Below are positions 27,182 to 37,521 of a stretch of 64,000 nucleotides of DNA, in pieces. The notes beneath the pieces are model-generated. The model was not told the DNA's origin. It was given only the letters and a program-made list of their open reading frames with translations, and did not search any database. Position 1 is the first letter of the stretch. Each line of letters starts with the position of its first letter. The position numbers and the translations under genes were made by a program. The stretch comes from Aquincola tertiaricarbonis. Lineage in GTDB: Bacteria; Pseudomonadota; Gammaproteobacteria; Burkholderiales; Burkholderiaceae_C. Location of the stretch: NCBI RefSeq assembly GCF_000969605.1, contig NZ_JZUE01000003.1, positions 186,001 through 250,000 on the forward strand. Reading direction: 5' to 3'.

Positions 27182-28495
27182 ATGACCCCCCGGCTCGCGC
27201 GCTTCCTGTACAGCGCGCTGCTGATCGCGCTCACGCCGCTGTACCTGCTGCGCCTGTGGTGGCGCGGCCGGGCGGAGCCGGCCTACCGCCGCCGGGTGCG
27301 CGAGCGGCTGGGCTTCTACCGCACGCGGCGGCGGGCCATCAAGGGCCGGGTGATCTGGCTGCATGCGGTGTCGCTGGGCGAGACGCGGGCGGCCGAGCCG
27401 CTGGTCAAGGCCTTGCGGGCGCACATGCCGGGGCTGCGGCTGGTGCTGACCTGCAGCACCGCCACCGGGCTGGAAGCCGGCCGTGCGCTGCTGCAGGAAG
27501 ACGACATCCAGGCCTGGCTGCCCTATGACACGCCGGGCGCGGCGCGCCGCTTCCTGCACCGCTACAAGCCGCTGGCGGGCGTGCTGATGGAAACCGAGAT
27601 CTGGCCCAACCTGCTGCATGCGGCCGAGCAGGCGCGGGTGCCGGTGGTGCTGGCCAATGCACGCCTGTCGGAGCGCAGCCAACGCAAGGGCCAGCGCATG
27701 GCCGCGTTGCTGCATCCGGCGGTGCGCAGCCTGAGCTGGGTGCTGGCGCAGACCGCTGCCGATGCGCAGCGCCTGCATGCGGCCGGCGCCACGCAGGTGG
27801 AGGTCTGCGGCAACCTGAAGTACGACATCGAGCCACCGCCCAAGCTGCTGGCGCGCGGCCTGCAATGGCGTGCCTCGCTGAACGATCCGCCGCGCGCGGT
27901 GGTGCTGGCCGCCAGCACCCGCGAAGGCGAGGAACAGCCGCTGCTGTCGGCCTGGCGGGCGCTGCCGGCGCCGCGGCCGCTGCTGCTGATCGTGCCGCGC
28001 CATCCGCAGCGCTTCAACGAGGTGGCGCTGCTGGTGGACAACAGCGGCTTCACGCTGGCGCGGCGCAGCGCCTGGGGCGACGCCCCGCCGCCCGAGGCCG
28101 CCCGCGCCGACATCTGGCTGGGCGATTCGATGGGCGAGATGCCGCTGTACTACGCGCTGGCCGACGTGGCCTTGCTGGGCGGCAGCTTCGCGCCGCTGGG
28201 CGGGCAGAACCTGATCGAGGCCGCGGCCTGCGGCTGCCCGGTGGTGATGGGCCCGCACACCTTCAATTTCGACGATGCGGCGGAGCTGTCGCTGAAGGCC
28301 GGCGCCTCGGTGCGTGTGGCCGACATGGTCGACGGCGTGCGCCGCGCGGCCGCGCTGGCGGTGGACCCGCAGCGCAACACCTGGGTGCAGAACGCCTTCA
28401 GCTTCTCGGCCGCCCACCGCGGGGCCACCGAGCGCATGGCGCGGCGCATCGTCGAGGTGGTGATCCGCGGGCGGCCGTCCGACCGCCCGCGCTGA
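27182..28495 (+). CDS. waaA: 3-deoxy-D-manno-octulosonic acid (Kdo) transferase
   Basis: This 437-residue glycosyltransferase attaches Kdo to lipid IVA at the inner face of the cytoplasmic membrane. An N-terminal membrane anchor (FLYSALLIALTPLYLLRLWW) is followed by GRVIWLHAVSLGETRAAEPL and VLMETEIWPNLL, the family signatures. The C-terminal glycosyltransferase half contains FAPLGGQNLIEAAACGCPVV. The stop touches the stop region of the convergent molybdenum hydroxylase gene, with no spacer. Confidence 0.97.
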   Translation: MTPRLARFLYSALLIALTPLYLLRLWWRGRAEPAYRRRVRERLGFYRTRRRAIKGRVIWLHAVSLGETRAAEPLVKALRAHMPGLRLVLTCSTATGLEAGRALLQEDDIQAWLPYDTPGAARRFLHRYKPLAGVLMETEIWPNLLHAAEQARVPVVLANARLSERSQRKGQRMAALLHPAVRSLSWVLAQTAADAQRLHAAGATQVEVCGNLKYDIEPPPKLLARGLQWRASLNDPPRAVVLAASTREGEEQPLLSAWRALPAPRPLLLIVPRHPQRFNEVALLVDNSGFTLARRSAWGDAPPPEAARADIWLGDSMGEMPLYYALADVALLGGSFAPLGGQNLIEAAACGCPVVMGPHTFNFDDAAELSLKAGASVRVADMVDGVRRAAALAVDPQRNTWVQNAFSFSAAHRGATERMARRIVEVVIRGRPSDRPR

Positions 28496-30858
28496 CTAGC
28501 GCAGCGCCTCGGGCAGCGCCGCCAGCGGCGCGGGGTCGTAGTCGCCCGCCAGGGCGCGCCACACGCGCTCCGAGGTCACCGGCATCTGGATGCGCTCGGC
28601 CGCGGCGCCCTGGCCGGCATGGTCCAAGGCGTCGATCACCGCATTGACCACCGCCGGCGTGGCGCCGATGGTCCCCAGCTCGCCCACGCCCTTCACGCCC
28701 AGCGGATTGGTCAGGCAGGGGATGGAGGTGTCGAACTGCGTCTTGAAGCCGACGAAGCCGTCGGCATGCGGCATCGCATAGTCCAGGAAGCTGGCGGTGA
28801 GCAGCTGGCCACTGTCGCCGTCGTACACCACCTGCTCCAGCAGCGCCTGGCCGATGCCCTGCACCGCGCCGCCTTCGATCTGGCCGCGCACGATGGCCGG
28901 GCTCACCACGCGGCCGATGTCGTTGACCGAGGCGTAGGCCACGATGGCCAGCTGCCCGGTGGCCGGGTCGATCTCCACCTCGCAGATGTGGCAGCCGTTG
29001 GGCCAGCTGGGGGCGCTTACCGCGTTGGTCACGTCCACCGTGATGCGCTGCGTGGGCTGGCGGCCGGCCAGCTCGAACAGGCCAATGCCCAGGTCGGTGC
29101 CGGCCACGGTGAGGCGGCCCTGGCGGTATTCGATGTCGGCGGCCGGAGCTTCCAGCGCTTCGGACGCGAGCTGCCGGGCGGTGTCCACCGTGCGCTCGGA
29201 AGCCACCTGCACCGCCGAGCCACCGGTGAACAGCGAGCGCGAGCCCGCGCTGCCGAAGCCGTTGGCGCGGTCGGTGTCGCCCTGCAGCACACGGATGCGC
29301 TCGATCGGCACGCCGAACACGTCCACCGCCAGCTGCGCATAGCTGGTGGCGATGCCCTGGCCCATGGCCTGCGTGGCCGAGGTCAGCTCGATGAAACCGT
29401 CGGCCGTCACGTCCACCACCACGCGTTCCTCCAGCGCGTTGCCGCCGGTCCATTCCAGGAAGGTGGCGATGCCGCGGCCGCGCAGCCTGCCGCGGGCCTC
29501 GCTCCCGGCACGCCGCGCGGCGAAGCCGCCCCAGTCGGCCAGCGCCAGGCCCTGGTCGAGGATGCGGCCGAACTGGCCGCTGTCGTAGGTCTGGCCCATC
29601 GGGTTGCGGTAGGGCATCTGCTCGGGGCGGATCATGTTGCGCCGGCGCAGCTCGGCCGGGTCCATGCCCAGCTTGCGGGCAGCGGCGTCCATCAGCCGCT
29701 CGGTCGCGTAGATGGCCTCGGGCCGGCCGGCGCCGCGGTAGGCGCCGGTGGGCGCGCAGTTCGTCAGCACGCCGGAAAAGCGCAGGTCGATGGTCTGCAG
29801 GTCGTAGATGCTGGTGGACACCCAGGGCCCGATCAGCAGCTGGATGGCCAGCCCCGCGGCGGTGGCATAGGCGCCCACGTTGGCGAGCGAGCGCACCCGC
29901 AGCGCCAAGGCCCGACCATCGGCGTCCAGCGCCATCTCGGCATGGGTGACCACGTCACGGCCGTGGGTGGAGGCGAGAAATTCCTCGATGCGCTCGGCCC
30001 GCCAGCTCACCGGCCGCTGCAGCTGCAGCGCGGCATGGGCCACGGCCACGTCTTCGGGGTACAGGCCGGTCTTCATGCCGAAGCCGCCGCCCACGTCATC
30101 CACCTTCACCCGCACGTTCTCCGGCGTGCGGCCGGGGATCAGGCCCGCGATGCCGTTGCGCACGCCGGTGGGCATCTGGCTGCTCAGGCGCACCGTCAGC
30201 CGGCCGCTGGCCACGTCCAGCTCGGCCTGGGTGCAGCGCGGCTCCATCGGGCTGGCGGCCAGGCGCTGGTTGCGGATGTCGACCGACACCACATGGGCCG
30301 CGGCGGCAAAGGCGGCTTCGGTGGCGGCGGCGTCGCCATGGCGCATCTCGGCGGCGATGTTGTCGGGCGCGGCCTCGCACAGCACCGGCGCGCCGGGTGT
30401 CACCGCCTGCACCGCGTCGGTGACGGCGGGCAGTTCCTCGTAGTCGATCCACAGGGCGGCGGCGGCTTCGCGCGCGGCCTCGCGGCTCTCGGCCACCACG
30501 GCGGCCACCGCTTCGCCGACGAAGCGCACCACCTCGTGCGCCAGCGCCCGCCGCGGCGCGGTGGCGCCGGGGCTGCCATCGGGCCGCTTGAAGCCGCCGC
30601 CGGGCAACGGTTTCACGCCCGCAGCCACGAGGTCGGCGCCGGTGTACACCGCCAGCACGCCGGGCAGCGCCAGCGCGCTGTCCACGTCGATGGACAGGAT
30701 GCGGGCATGCGCGTAGGTGGAGCGGGCGAAGGCCAGGTGCACCTGGCCTTGCGGCGCCACGTCGTCGGTGAAGCGGCCGCGGCCGGTGACCAGCGCCGGG
30801 TCCTCGATGCGGCGCACCGTGTGGCCGCTGCCGTAGCGGCCCGATTCCAGCGCGGTGC

Positions 30859-30862
<4 letters not shown>
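28496..30862 (-). CDS. Xanthine dehydrogenase-family molybdopterin subunit (CoxL form II-like)
   Basis: This is the 788-residue large subunit of a molybdenum hydroxylase. Such enzymes hydroxylate aldehydes or N-heterocycles at a Mo-pterin cytosine dinucleotide centre. The start [20 protein letters not shown], the signature AYRGAGR at residues 374-380 and the probable catalytic Glu728 in GVKGVGELG are visible. AYRGAGR marks the form II branch; true CO dehydrogenases (form I) have AYxCSFR, so CO oxidation is unlikely. The start overlaps the small-subunit stop by ATGA. No FAD (CoxM-type) subunit or maturation gene is adjacent. The substrate is unknown. Confidence 0.93.
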
Positions 30863-31338
<476 letters not shown>

Positions 31339-31341
<3 letters not shown>

Positions 31342-31370
31342 GGGGTTCCTTCCGGACGGGGAACCCCATG
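31339..31370 (-). promoter_or_regulatory. Inverted repeat covering the start codon and ribosome-binding site of the [2Fe-2S] subunit gene
   Basis: CATGGGGTTCC (31339-31349) is the exact reverse complement of GGAACCCCATG (31360-31370), with a ten-base spacer. In the minus-strand mRNA this makes an 11-bp hairpin. Its 3' arm contains the GGAA of the GGAAGGAA ribosome-binding site and the AUG itself. It could block translation until opened, or be a DNA operator at the promoter end of the operon. Confidence 0.7.
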
Positions 31371-31404
31371 CTAAGCGCTGCCGCCGGGGTGGCGGCGGCC
31401 AGGG

Positions 31405-32736
31405 TCAGGGCGTCAGCAGGCTGTTGATGGCGAGCAGGTCCTCGCCGCGCAGCTGGCCGGCGGCCTGGCGAAGCCGCAGCGTGCCCAGCAGCACGTTGTA
31501 GCGGGCGAAGGCCAGGTCGCGCTGGGTGGTGAACAGCTGCGTCTGCGCATTCAGCACGTCCAGGTTCACCCGCACGCCCACGCGGTAGCCCAGCTGCGTG
31601 GCTTCCAGCGCCAGCTTGCTGGAGGCTTCGGCGGCCTCCAGCGCACGCACCTGCGCCAGGCCCGACTGCACCTGGAAGTAGGCCGTGCGGGTGGCCGTGG
31701 CCACGTTGCGGCGGGCGGCGTCCAGCTCGTTGCGGGCGCGCTCTTCCAGCGCCAGCGTTTCCTTCACGCGGTTCTGGATGGCGAAGCCGGCGAACAGCGG
31801 CAGGTTCATCTCCACACCCACGCTGGCCGGCACGCTGTTGCCCGCCAGCTCGGCGGCATTGCCGCGCTGGCGCTGGCCGCCCAGCTGGGCGGTGAGCTCC
31901 ACCGTCGGCAGGTGGCCGGCGCGGGCCTTCTCGGTTTCCAGGCGGGCGGTTTCCAGGCCGGCCAGCGCAAGGCGGATGCCAGGGTGGTTGTCCCATGCGC
32001 TGGTGACCCAGGCCTCGGCATCGGCCGGTTCCAGCGAGGGCAGCATCACCGGCTGGCGCAGCGGGTTGGGTTGCACATTGGCGCGGCCCACCAGCTGGTC
32101 GAGCACCACGCGGCGGGTGCGCAGGTCGTTGTCGGCGGCCAGTTCCTGGGCGGTGGCCAGGTCGAAGCGCGCCTGCGCCTCACGCGTGTCGGTGATGGTG
32201 GCGGTGCCGACCTCGAAGTTGCGCTTGGCCGAGGCCAGCTGCTCGCTGATGGCCTTCCTGTTGGCCTGCGCGGTGCCCAGGGTGTCCTGCGCGGCCAGCA
32301 CGTCGAAGTACGCCTGGGCCACCCGCACCACCAGGTCCTGCTCGGCGGTTTCCAGCTCGGCGCCGCTGGCGTCCAGCAGTACCCGGGCCTGGGCGATGGT
32401 GGCGCTGTCGGCGCGGTTGTACAGCGTCTGGCGGCCGCTCAGTCCCACCACCGTGGTGCGCGACTTCAGGTCGAGGTCGCGGGTGCGCCAGTCGGTGCGG
32501 GCATTGGTGTGGCTGGCGCCCACGCCGATGCTCGGCAGCCGCAGGGCGTCGGCCTGGGCGGCGCGGAACTGGTTGCTGTCGGCCAGCGAGCGGGCGGCCA
32601 GGTAGGTGGCGTCGTAAGGGCGCGCGGCGTTGTACAGCTCGACCAGCGATTCCGCTTGCGCCGCCGTGGCACCAAGCGCCAGCGCGGCCACCTGCATGAG
32701 CTGGGACAGGCGCAGGCGCGGGAAGGGGATGTGCAT
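31405..32736 (-). CDS. TolC-family outer membrane channel protein
   Basis: This 443-residue outer-membrane efflux/secretion channel has a signal peptide at about residues 1-30 (ending GATAAQA). The first half begins [20 protein letters not shown], as in TolC. Two outer-membrane efflux domains follow, including [20 protein letters not shown] and the second repeat [20 protein letters not shown], the usual TolC landmarks. The ATG at 32736 was chosen because GAGGAGCTCC precedes it. No inner-membrane pump gene is adjacent, so it probably serves several exporters. Confidence 0.94.
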   Translation of the reverse strand: MHIPFPRLRLSQLMQVAALALGATAAQAESLVELYNAARPYDATYLAARSLADSNQFRAAQADALRLPSIGVGASHTNARTDWRTRDLDLKSRTTVVGLSGRQTLYNRADSATIAQARVLLDASGAELETAEQDLVVRVAQAYFDVLAAQDTLGTAQANRKAISEQLASAKRNFEVGTATITDTREAQARFDLATAQELAADNDLRTRRVVLDQLVGRANVQPNPLRQPVMLPSLEPADAEAWVTSAWDNHPGIRLALAGLETARLETEKARAGHLPTVELTAQLGGQRQRGNAAELAGNSVPASVGVEMNLPLFAGFAIQNRVKETLALEERARNELDAARRNVATATRTAYFQVQSGLAQVRALEAAEASSKLALEATQLGYRVGVRVNLDVLNAQTQLFTTQRDLAFARYNVLLGTLRLRQAAGQLRGEDLLAINSLLTP

Positions 32737-32882
32737 GGAGCTCCTCTCTGGGAAGACGTTTGTTATCGACGACAACCGGCCGCGCTGAACGCCGGGTGCG
32801 CGATTGCACCCGAGGCTCCTGCGGCTGGCATCCGCCATGCGACAACCTGCACGTCGCTGGCCATGAACGGCGGGCAGCTGGA

Positions 32883-33536
32883 TCAGAAGGTGAAGCGGGT
32901 GGGCTCGCCGAAGCCGGACAGCCGCGGCGCCACGGTGTCGAACAGCTCCTCGCGCTGGAAGGCGCCGGCGCCGTTGCGGGTGACCAGCACCGCCCGCATC
33001 ACCGGCTGCTGGCCGACGATGGCCACCAGGCGGCCGCCTTCCTTCAGCTGGTCCAGCAGCACCTGTGGCACCTCGGCCACCGAGCCCGAGAGCACGATCA
33101 CGTCGAACGGTGCCTCGGAAGGCAGGCCCTTGGCGCCATCGGCTTCCACCACCTTGGCATTCACCACGCCGGCGCGGCGCAGGTTCTCGCGCGCCAGCGC
33201 GGCCAGCGCCGGCTCGATCTCCAGCGTGGTCACGCGCTGGGCGCGGCTGGCCAGCAGTGCCGCCATGTAGCCCGAGCCGGCGCCGACTTCCAGCACGCGG
33301 TCGTCGCGGGTGACTTCCAGCTCCTGCAGCAGCCGGGCCTCGATCTTGGGCTCCAGCATGCTCTGGCCGGCGGGCAGCGGCACCTGGGTATCGATGAAGG
33401 CCAGCGCGCGGTGGGCTTCGGGCACGAACGCCTCGCGCTTGACCTGCGTGAGCAAGGTCAGCACGTCCTGGTCGAGTACGTCCCAGGGGCGGATCTGCTG
33501 CTCGATCATGTTGAAGCGGGCTAGTTCGATGTTCAT
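32883..33536 (-). CDS. Protein-L-isoaspartate O-methyltransferase-like protein
   Basis: This is a 217-residue class I methyltransferase of the Pcm family found next to tolC in many Burkholderiales. The start MNIELARFNMIEQQIRPWDV is typical of that branch. The S-adenosylmethionine loop is RVLEVGAGSGYMAALLA, and an acidic second strand VTTLEIEPALAALA follows. Annotated relatives are called Pcm by homology. Whether it repairs isoaspartate in old proteins or methylates something else is not known. The start at 33536 gives the conserved N-terminus. It lies 146 bp upstream of tolC on the same strand. Confidence 0.88.
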   Translation of the reverse strand: MNIELARFNMIEQQIRPWDVLDQDVLTLLTQVKREAFVPEAHRALAFIDTQVPLPAGQSMLEPKIEARLLQELEVTRDDRVLEVGAGSGYMAALLASRAQRVTTLEIEPALAALARENLRRAGVVNAKVVEADGAKGLPSEAPFDVIVLSGSVAEVPQVLLDQLKEGGRLVAIVGQQPVMRAVLVTRNGAGAFQREELFDTVAPRLSGFGEPTRFTF

Positions 33537-33597
33537 GGCGTTGTGCGCGAAGGTCGGCGTAAGGGCGGTGGAACGGAGGGACGGAAGGCCCGGGAGT

Positions 33598-34263
33598 TTA
33601 TTTCGGCGGCGCCGTCGCCAGCCTGACGGAGCGCAGCACCAGGTCGATGTGCTGCTCGATGAAGCGAAGCGGGTCGAGCGACATCGACGACTGCACCATG
33701 CAGGCGCCCACCGCATGCTTGTGCAGGCACAGCATCACCATGGGCAGGATGACCGAGTGCGTCACGCTCTCGACGTCCATCGGCCGCAGCTGGCCGCGGC
33801 GCACGCCCTGCTCGAACATCTGGCCGATCAGGCGCGAGCCGGGCTCGATCACCTCGCTGACATAAAAAGCCGCCACGTCGGGGAAGTTGCGCGCCTCGGT
33901 GACGATCAGCTTGAACACGCCGCAGGCCGGGCTCTGGTACACGCGCTGCCACCACTGCGCCAGCACGCCGAACAGCACCTCCGGATCGGCCTCGGCATGG
34001 CGCGCCACCTCGGCCGCGCCGGCCCGCACCTCCTCGCCCAGGTAGTGGCGGATCACCGCCTTCAGCAGCTCTTCCTTGCTCGGGTAATAGAGGTAGAGCG
34101 TGCCCTTGGACACGCCGGCCCGGGCCGCCACTTCCTCCGACCTGCTGTTGGCGAAGCCCTTCTCCACGAACACCTCCAGCGCCGCGGCCAGCAACTCGTG
34201 CGGCCGGGCTTCCTTGCGACGCTGGCGCGTGGCGCGCTGGGGCTCGTGGGCGGGGGAGGACAT
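33598..34263 (-). CDS. TetR-family transcriptional regulator
   Basis: This is a 221-residue TetR/AcrR-type repressor. The DNA-binding domain covers about residues 20-65 (HELLAAALEVFVEKGFANSR, VAARAGVSKGTLYLYYPSKE). The C-terminal ligand domain is longer than the minimum and contains several aromatic residues. An operator-like palindrome lies 13-34 bp before its start, so self-control is likely. The divergent lipoprotein gene may share that control. The inducer is unknown; family members often govern efflux. Confidence 0.95.
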   Translation of the reverse strand: MSSPAHEPQRATRQRRKEARPHELLAAALEVFVEKGFANSRSEEVAARAGVSKGTLYLYYPSKEELLKAVIRHYLGEEVRAGAAEVARHAEADPEVLFGVLAQWWQRVYQSPACGVFKLIVTEARNFPDVAAFYVSEVIEPGSRLIGQMFEQGVRRGQLRPMDVESVTHSVILPMVMLCLHKHAVGACMVQSSMSLDPLRFIEQHIDLVLRSVRLATAPPK

Positions 34264-34275
34264 CCAGGGCGGTTG

Positions 34276-34297
34276 TTACTGACTGGTCAGTCATTAA
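34276..34297. promoter_or_regulatory. Palindromic TetR-type operator
   Basis: TGACTG (34280-34285) and CAGTCA (34288-34293) are perfect inverted arms around GT. The symmetry extends to TTA and TAA at the edges after one mismatch, giving about 22 bp. It lies immediately upstream of the TetR gene. TGACTG-type dyads are common operators for TetR/AcrR repressors. Confidence 0.75.
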
Positions 34298-34357
34298 TGT
34301 AGCCCCCTGAACAGGGAGGGTCAACCGCGGCAGGGCGGCTTGGTTAAGCTGCCCGCC

Positions 34358-34930
34358 ATGCACAGAAGAACCTCCTTGCGCGCGGTGGCGGCACTCATGG
34401 CCGCTGGCGCGCTGGCCGGGCTGGCGGGCTGCGGCACGCTGGGCCTGCCCGACCGCATCGTCATCACCGAGGCCCAGCTGCAGGAACGGCTGGTGTCGGA
34501 CTTTCCGCAGCAGCGGCGGGTGCTGTCGCTGGTGGACCTCACCCTCCAGCAGCCGGTGCTGCGCCTGCAGCCGGCGCAAAACCGCGTGGCGGTGCAGTGG
34601 CCGCTGCAGGCCACCGAGCGCCTGACCCGCAAGGCCGCCGCCGGCCTGCTGGATGCCGACAGCATGCTGCGCTTCGATGCCGGCGACATGACGCTGCGGC
34701 TGGCGCAGGTGCGGGTGGCCTCGCTGCAGCTGGCCGATGCCGGCGGGCCGTGGCCGCAGCCGGTGCAGCAGGCCGCCGCGGTGGTGGCCGAACAATTGCT
34801 TGAAGGCCAGGTGGTGTGGCGTGCCTCCACACGCCAGGCCGAGCGGCTGCGCCAGGCCGGCGTGCAGCAGGTCGACGTGCGCATCACCGAGGCCGGCATC
34901 GAGCTGGCGCTGGGCAGCACGCCCCGCTGA
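34358..34930 (+). CDS. DUF1439 (YceB-like) lipoprotein
   Basis: This 190-residue lipoprotein has a signal peptide with lipobox LAGC and lipidated Cys25. The mature part resembles the DUF1439 family: LPDRIVITEAQLQERLVSDF, then repeated hydrophobic beta segments (VDLTLQQPVLRLQPAQNRVA). Such proteins have a lipid-binding-type fold, but their role is not settled. The ATG at 34358 gives a standard signal sequence. It is divergent from the TetR gene, with the palindrome between them. uppP starts 102 bp downstream. Confidence 0.85.
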   Translation: MHRRTSLRAVAALMAAGALAGLAGCGTLGLPDRIVITEAQLQERLVSDFPQQRRVLSLVDLTLQQPVLRLQPAQNRVAVQWPLQATERLTRKAAAGLLDADSMLRFDAGDMTLRLAQVRVASLQLADAGGPWPQPVQQAAAVVAEQLLEGQVVWRASTRQAERLRQAGVQQVDVRITEAGIELALGSTPR

Positions 34931-35032
34931 CGGCGGGCGGCGCCGCGCGGCGCGTGCCTCCGGACCGTCATCACCCCGCCGGTATCATCGCCGGCTCTTT
35001 TTTGACCAACGCCCTGGGCGGGAGGCTTCTAC

Positions 35033-35890
35033 GTGGATGTGATGTTGCTGGTGAAGGCTGCGGTGATGGGCCTGGTGGAAGGCTTCACCGAATTCCTGCC
35101 AATCTCGTCGACCGGCCATCTGATCCTCGCCGCCTCGCTGCTCGACTTCACTGGCAACGGTGCCAAGGTCTTCGAGATCGCCATCCAGACCGGCGCGATG
35201 TTCGCGGTGATCTGGGAATACCGGCAGCGCCTCGGCCGCACCGTGGCCGGCATCACGCACGACCCCGTCGCGCAGCGCTTTGCGCGCAACGTGATCATCG
35301 CCTTCATCCCGGCCGTGGTGCTGGGCCTGGCGCTGGGCAGCGCCATCAAGGCGCGGCTGTTCCATCCGGTGCCGGTGGCCATGGCCTTCATCGTCGGCGG
35401 CCTGATCATCCTGTGGGTGGAGCGGCGCCATCGCCGGCAGTTCGGCGAGCGCGACCTGGAAGGCGGCCGGCTCGCACGGGTGGAAACGGTGGACGACATG
35501 ACGGCCCTGGACGCGCTGAAGGTGGGCCTGATCCAGTGCCTGGCGCTGATTCCCGGCACCAGCCGCTCGGGCTCCACCATCATCGGCGCGATGCTGTTCG
35601 GCTTCTCGCGCAAGGCCGCGGCCGAGTTCAGCTTCTTCCTGGGCATCCCCACGCTGATGGGCGCCGGCGCCTACTCGGTGTGGAAGGAGCGTGCGGCGCT
35701 GAGCATGGCCGACGCACCGATGTTCGCCGTGGGCCTGGCCTTCGCCTTCATCAGCGCGCTGATCTGCATCCGCTGGCTGATCCGCTATGTGTCCAGCCAC
35801 GACTTCACCGTCTTCGCCTGGTACCGCATCGTGTTCGGCGCCATCGTGCTGCTCACGGCCTACACCGGCTGGGTGGAGTGGTCGGCCTGA
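35033..35890 (+). CDS. uppP: Undecaprenyl-diphosphatase
   Basis: This 285-residue polytopic membrane enzyme (BacA/UppP family) dephosphorylates undecaprenyl diphosphate, recycling the lipid carrier for peptidoglycan and other envelope polymers; overexpression gives bacitracin tolerance in relatives. Two signature segments are present: [20 protein letters not shown] and [12 protein letters not shown]. The GTG at 35033 was chosen because GGAGG lies seven bases upstream. The internal ATG at 35042 is too far from that site. Confidence 0.97.
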   Translation: MDVMLLVKAAVMGLVEGFTEFLPISSTGHLILAASLLDFTGNGAKVFEIAIQTGAMFAVIWEYRQRLGRTVAGITHDPVAQRFARNVIIAFIPAVVLGLALGSAIKARLFHPVPVAMAFIVGGLIILWVERRHRRQFGERDLEGGRLARVETVDDMTALDALKVGLIQCLALIPGTSRSGSTIIGAMLFGFSRKAAAEFSFFLGIPTLMGAGAYSVWKERAALSMADAPMFAVGLAFAFISALICIRWLIRYVSSHDFTVFAWYRIVFGAIVLLTAYTGWVEWSA

Positions 35891-35909
35891 CGGTCGGGGC
35901 CCGCGTCGG

Positions 35910-35928
35910 CCGCATCACTGTGATGCGG
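35910..35928. promoter_or_regulatory. Perfect 9+1+9 palindrome after uppP
   Basis: CCGCATCAC and GTGATGCGG flank a single T, 20 bp past the uppP stop and 74 bp before the glutathione transferase start. As RNA it would fold with a five-base loop and run into ACATTT, a weak terminator. As DNA it could be an operator for the downstream gene. Confidence 0.5.
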
Positions 35929-36001
35929 ACATTTCATGCCTGAGCCCGCGCGGCGGCCCGCCTGCCGCCGCTAGCATGCTTCCTCACAGGAGAGGAACGC
36001 C

Positions 36002-36694
36002 ATGCTCACGCTCATCATCGGCAACAAGAACTATTCGTCGTGGTCCATGCGGCCCTGGGTGCTGCTCAAGCACTTCGGCATCCCGTTCACCGAGCGGAAG
36101 CTGCGCTTCAGCCAGGACCCGGCCGCCGCCTTCCACACCGAGCTGGCGCCCATCACGCCGGTGGGCCTGGTGCCGGTGCTGCTGGACGAGGGCTTCGCGG
36201 TGTGGGACACGCTCGCCATCGTGGAATACGTGGCCGAGCTGTTTCCGCAGCATGCGGTGTGGCCGCGTGAGCGGCAGGCCCGCGCCCGCGCGCGCAGCCT
36301 GGTGGCGGAGATGCACTCGGGCTTCGGCGCGCTGCGCCAGCACATGCCGCAGAACATCGAGGCCTCGCTGCCCTCGGTCGGCAAGCGCATCCTGGCCGAG
36401 CAGCCCGACGTGCGGCGCAACCTCGACCGCATCGTCGGCATGTGGACCGCGGCGCTGAACGACAGCGGCGGGCCTTTCCTGTTCGGCGAGTTCAGCGCGG
36501 CCGATGCCTTCTATGCACCCCTGGCCGGCCGCCTCATCACCTATGGCGTGCCGCTGCCGGCGGAGCTGACCGCCTACGTGGACCGGCTGTGGGCCTCGCC
36601 CGGCGTGGCCGCCTGGGTGGCCGACGCGAAGCAGGAAAAGGACTTCATCGACTTCGAGGAGCCCTATCGCAAGTCCGCTTCGGACGCAGGCTGA
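36002..36694 (+). CDS. Glutathione S-transferase family protein
   Basis: This is a 230-residue cytosolic glutathione transferase. The thioredoxin-like N-domain begins MLTLIIGNKNYSSWSMRPWV, with the Ser-containing active-site region. The conserved cis-proline part is PVGLVPVLLDEGFAVWDTLA, and an alpha-helical C-domain follows. The NKNYSSWSMRPW start is a recognised bacterial subgroup. The substrate is unknown. AGGAGAGG precedes the start. It is convergent with trmB, and a GGCGGC/GCCGCC hairpin lies between the two stops. Confidence 0.93.
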   Translation: MLTLIIGNKNYSSWSMRPWVLLKHFGIPFTERKLRFSQDPAAAFHTELAPITPVGLVPVLLDEGFAVWDTLAIVEYVAELFPQHAVWPRERQARARARSLVAEMHSGFGALRQHMPQNIEASLPSVGKRILAEQPDVRRNLDRIVGMWTAALNDSGGPFLFGEFSAADAFYAPLAGRLITYGVPLPAELTAYVDRLWASPGVAAWVADAKQEKDFIDFEEPYRKSASDAG

Positions 36695-36707
36695 AGGGCC
36701 GGCGGCT

Positions 36708-37400
36708 TCAGGCCGCCGCCACGCGGGTGAACACCAGGTCCCACACGCCGTGGCCCAGGTTCAGGCCGCGCTGCTCGAACTTGGTCAGCGGCCGGTAGTC
36801 GGGCCGCGGCGCGTAGCCTTCTGCGGTGTTGCGCAGCTGCGGCTCGGCGCCCAGCACCTCCAGCATCTGCACCGCGTAGTCCTGCCAGTCGGTGGCGCAA
36901 TGCAGGTAACCGCCCGGCGCGATGTGCTGGACCAGCCGGGCCACGAAGGCCGGCTGCAGCAGCCGGCGCTTGTGGTGCTTCTTCTTGTGCCAGGGGTCGG
37001 GAAAGAAGATGTGCACGCCGGCCAGCGAGCCGGGCGGGATCATGTCGCGCAGCACCTCCACCGCATCGTGCTGCACCAGCCGCAGGTTGGTCAGGTCTTC
37101 CTCGCCGATGCGCTTGAGCAGCGCGCCCACGCCGGGCTCGTGCACTTCCACGCCGATGAAGTCGGTGTCGGGCCGCGCCGCGGCGATCTGCGCGGTGGCG
37201 CCGCCCATGCCGAAGCCGATCTCCAGCACCACCGGCGCGCTGCGGCCGAAGGCGGCCGCGTAGTCCAGCGGCGCGGGCTGGTAGGGCAGCAGGAACCGGG
37301 GGCCCAGTTCGGCCAGCGCCCGTTGCTGGCCCGTGCCCATGCGCCCGGCGCGCAGCACGAAGCTGCGGATGGGTCGGCGGGGGCGTTGGTCGTCGGTCAT
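36708..37400 (-). CDS. trmB: tRNA (guanine-N7-)-methyltransferase
   Basis: This 230-residue methyltransferase makes m7G46 in the variable loop of tRNAs. The S-adenosylmethionine loop is [16 protein letters not shown]. The catalytic region [18 protein letters not shown] and the C-terminal [18 protein letters not shown] are TrmB signatures. The start at [17 protein letters not shown] gives the conserved RSFVLRxGR segment. It is divergent from the universal stress protein gene. Confidence 0.97.
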   Translation of the reverse strand: MTDDQRPRRPIRSFVLRAGRMGTGQQRALAELGPRFLLPYQPAPLDYAAAFGRSAPVVLEIGFGMGGATAQIAAARPDTDFIGVEVHEPGVGALLKRIGEEDLTNLRLVQHDAVEVLRDMIPPGSLAGVHIFFPDPWHKKKHHKRRLLQPAFVARLVQHIAPGGYLHCATDWQDYAVQMLEVLGAEPQLRNTAEGYAPRPDYRPLTKFEQRGLNLGHGVWDLVFTRVAAA

Positions 37401-37473
37401 GGCGTGCGGCGGGGCAGGTGCAAAGGGGCGGCATTGTCGCCGAGCGGGCCGGCGGCCCGGTGGGCGCCGCGGC

Positions 37474-37487
37474 TTGACCGCCATCAA
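37474..37487. promoter_or_regulatory. FNR/ANR-like box upstream of the universal stress protein
   Basis: TTGAC-CGCC-ATCAA differs from the FNR consensus TTGAT-N4-ATCAA by one base and sits inside a wider palindrome (GGCTTGA/TCAAGCC at 37471-37490). Its centre is 41.5 bases before the start codon of the stress protein. It suggests induction when oxygen is low. The trmB gene on the other strand starts 74 bases away. Confidence 0.6.
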
Positions 37488-37521
37488 GCCGGCTGCCGCC
37501 ACCCACCCCAGAATCGCAGGC

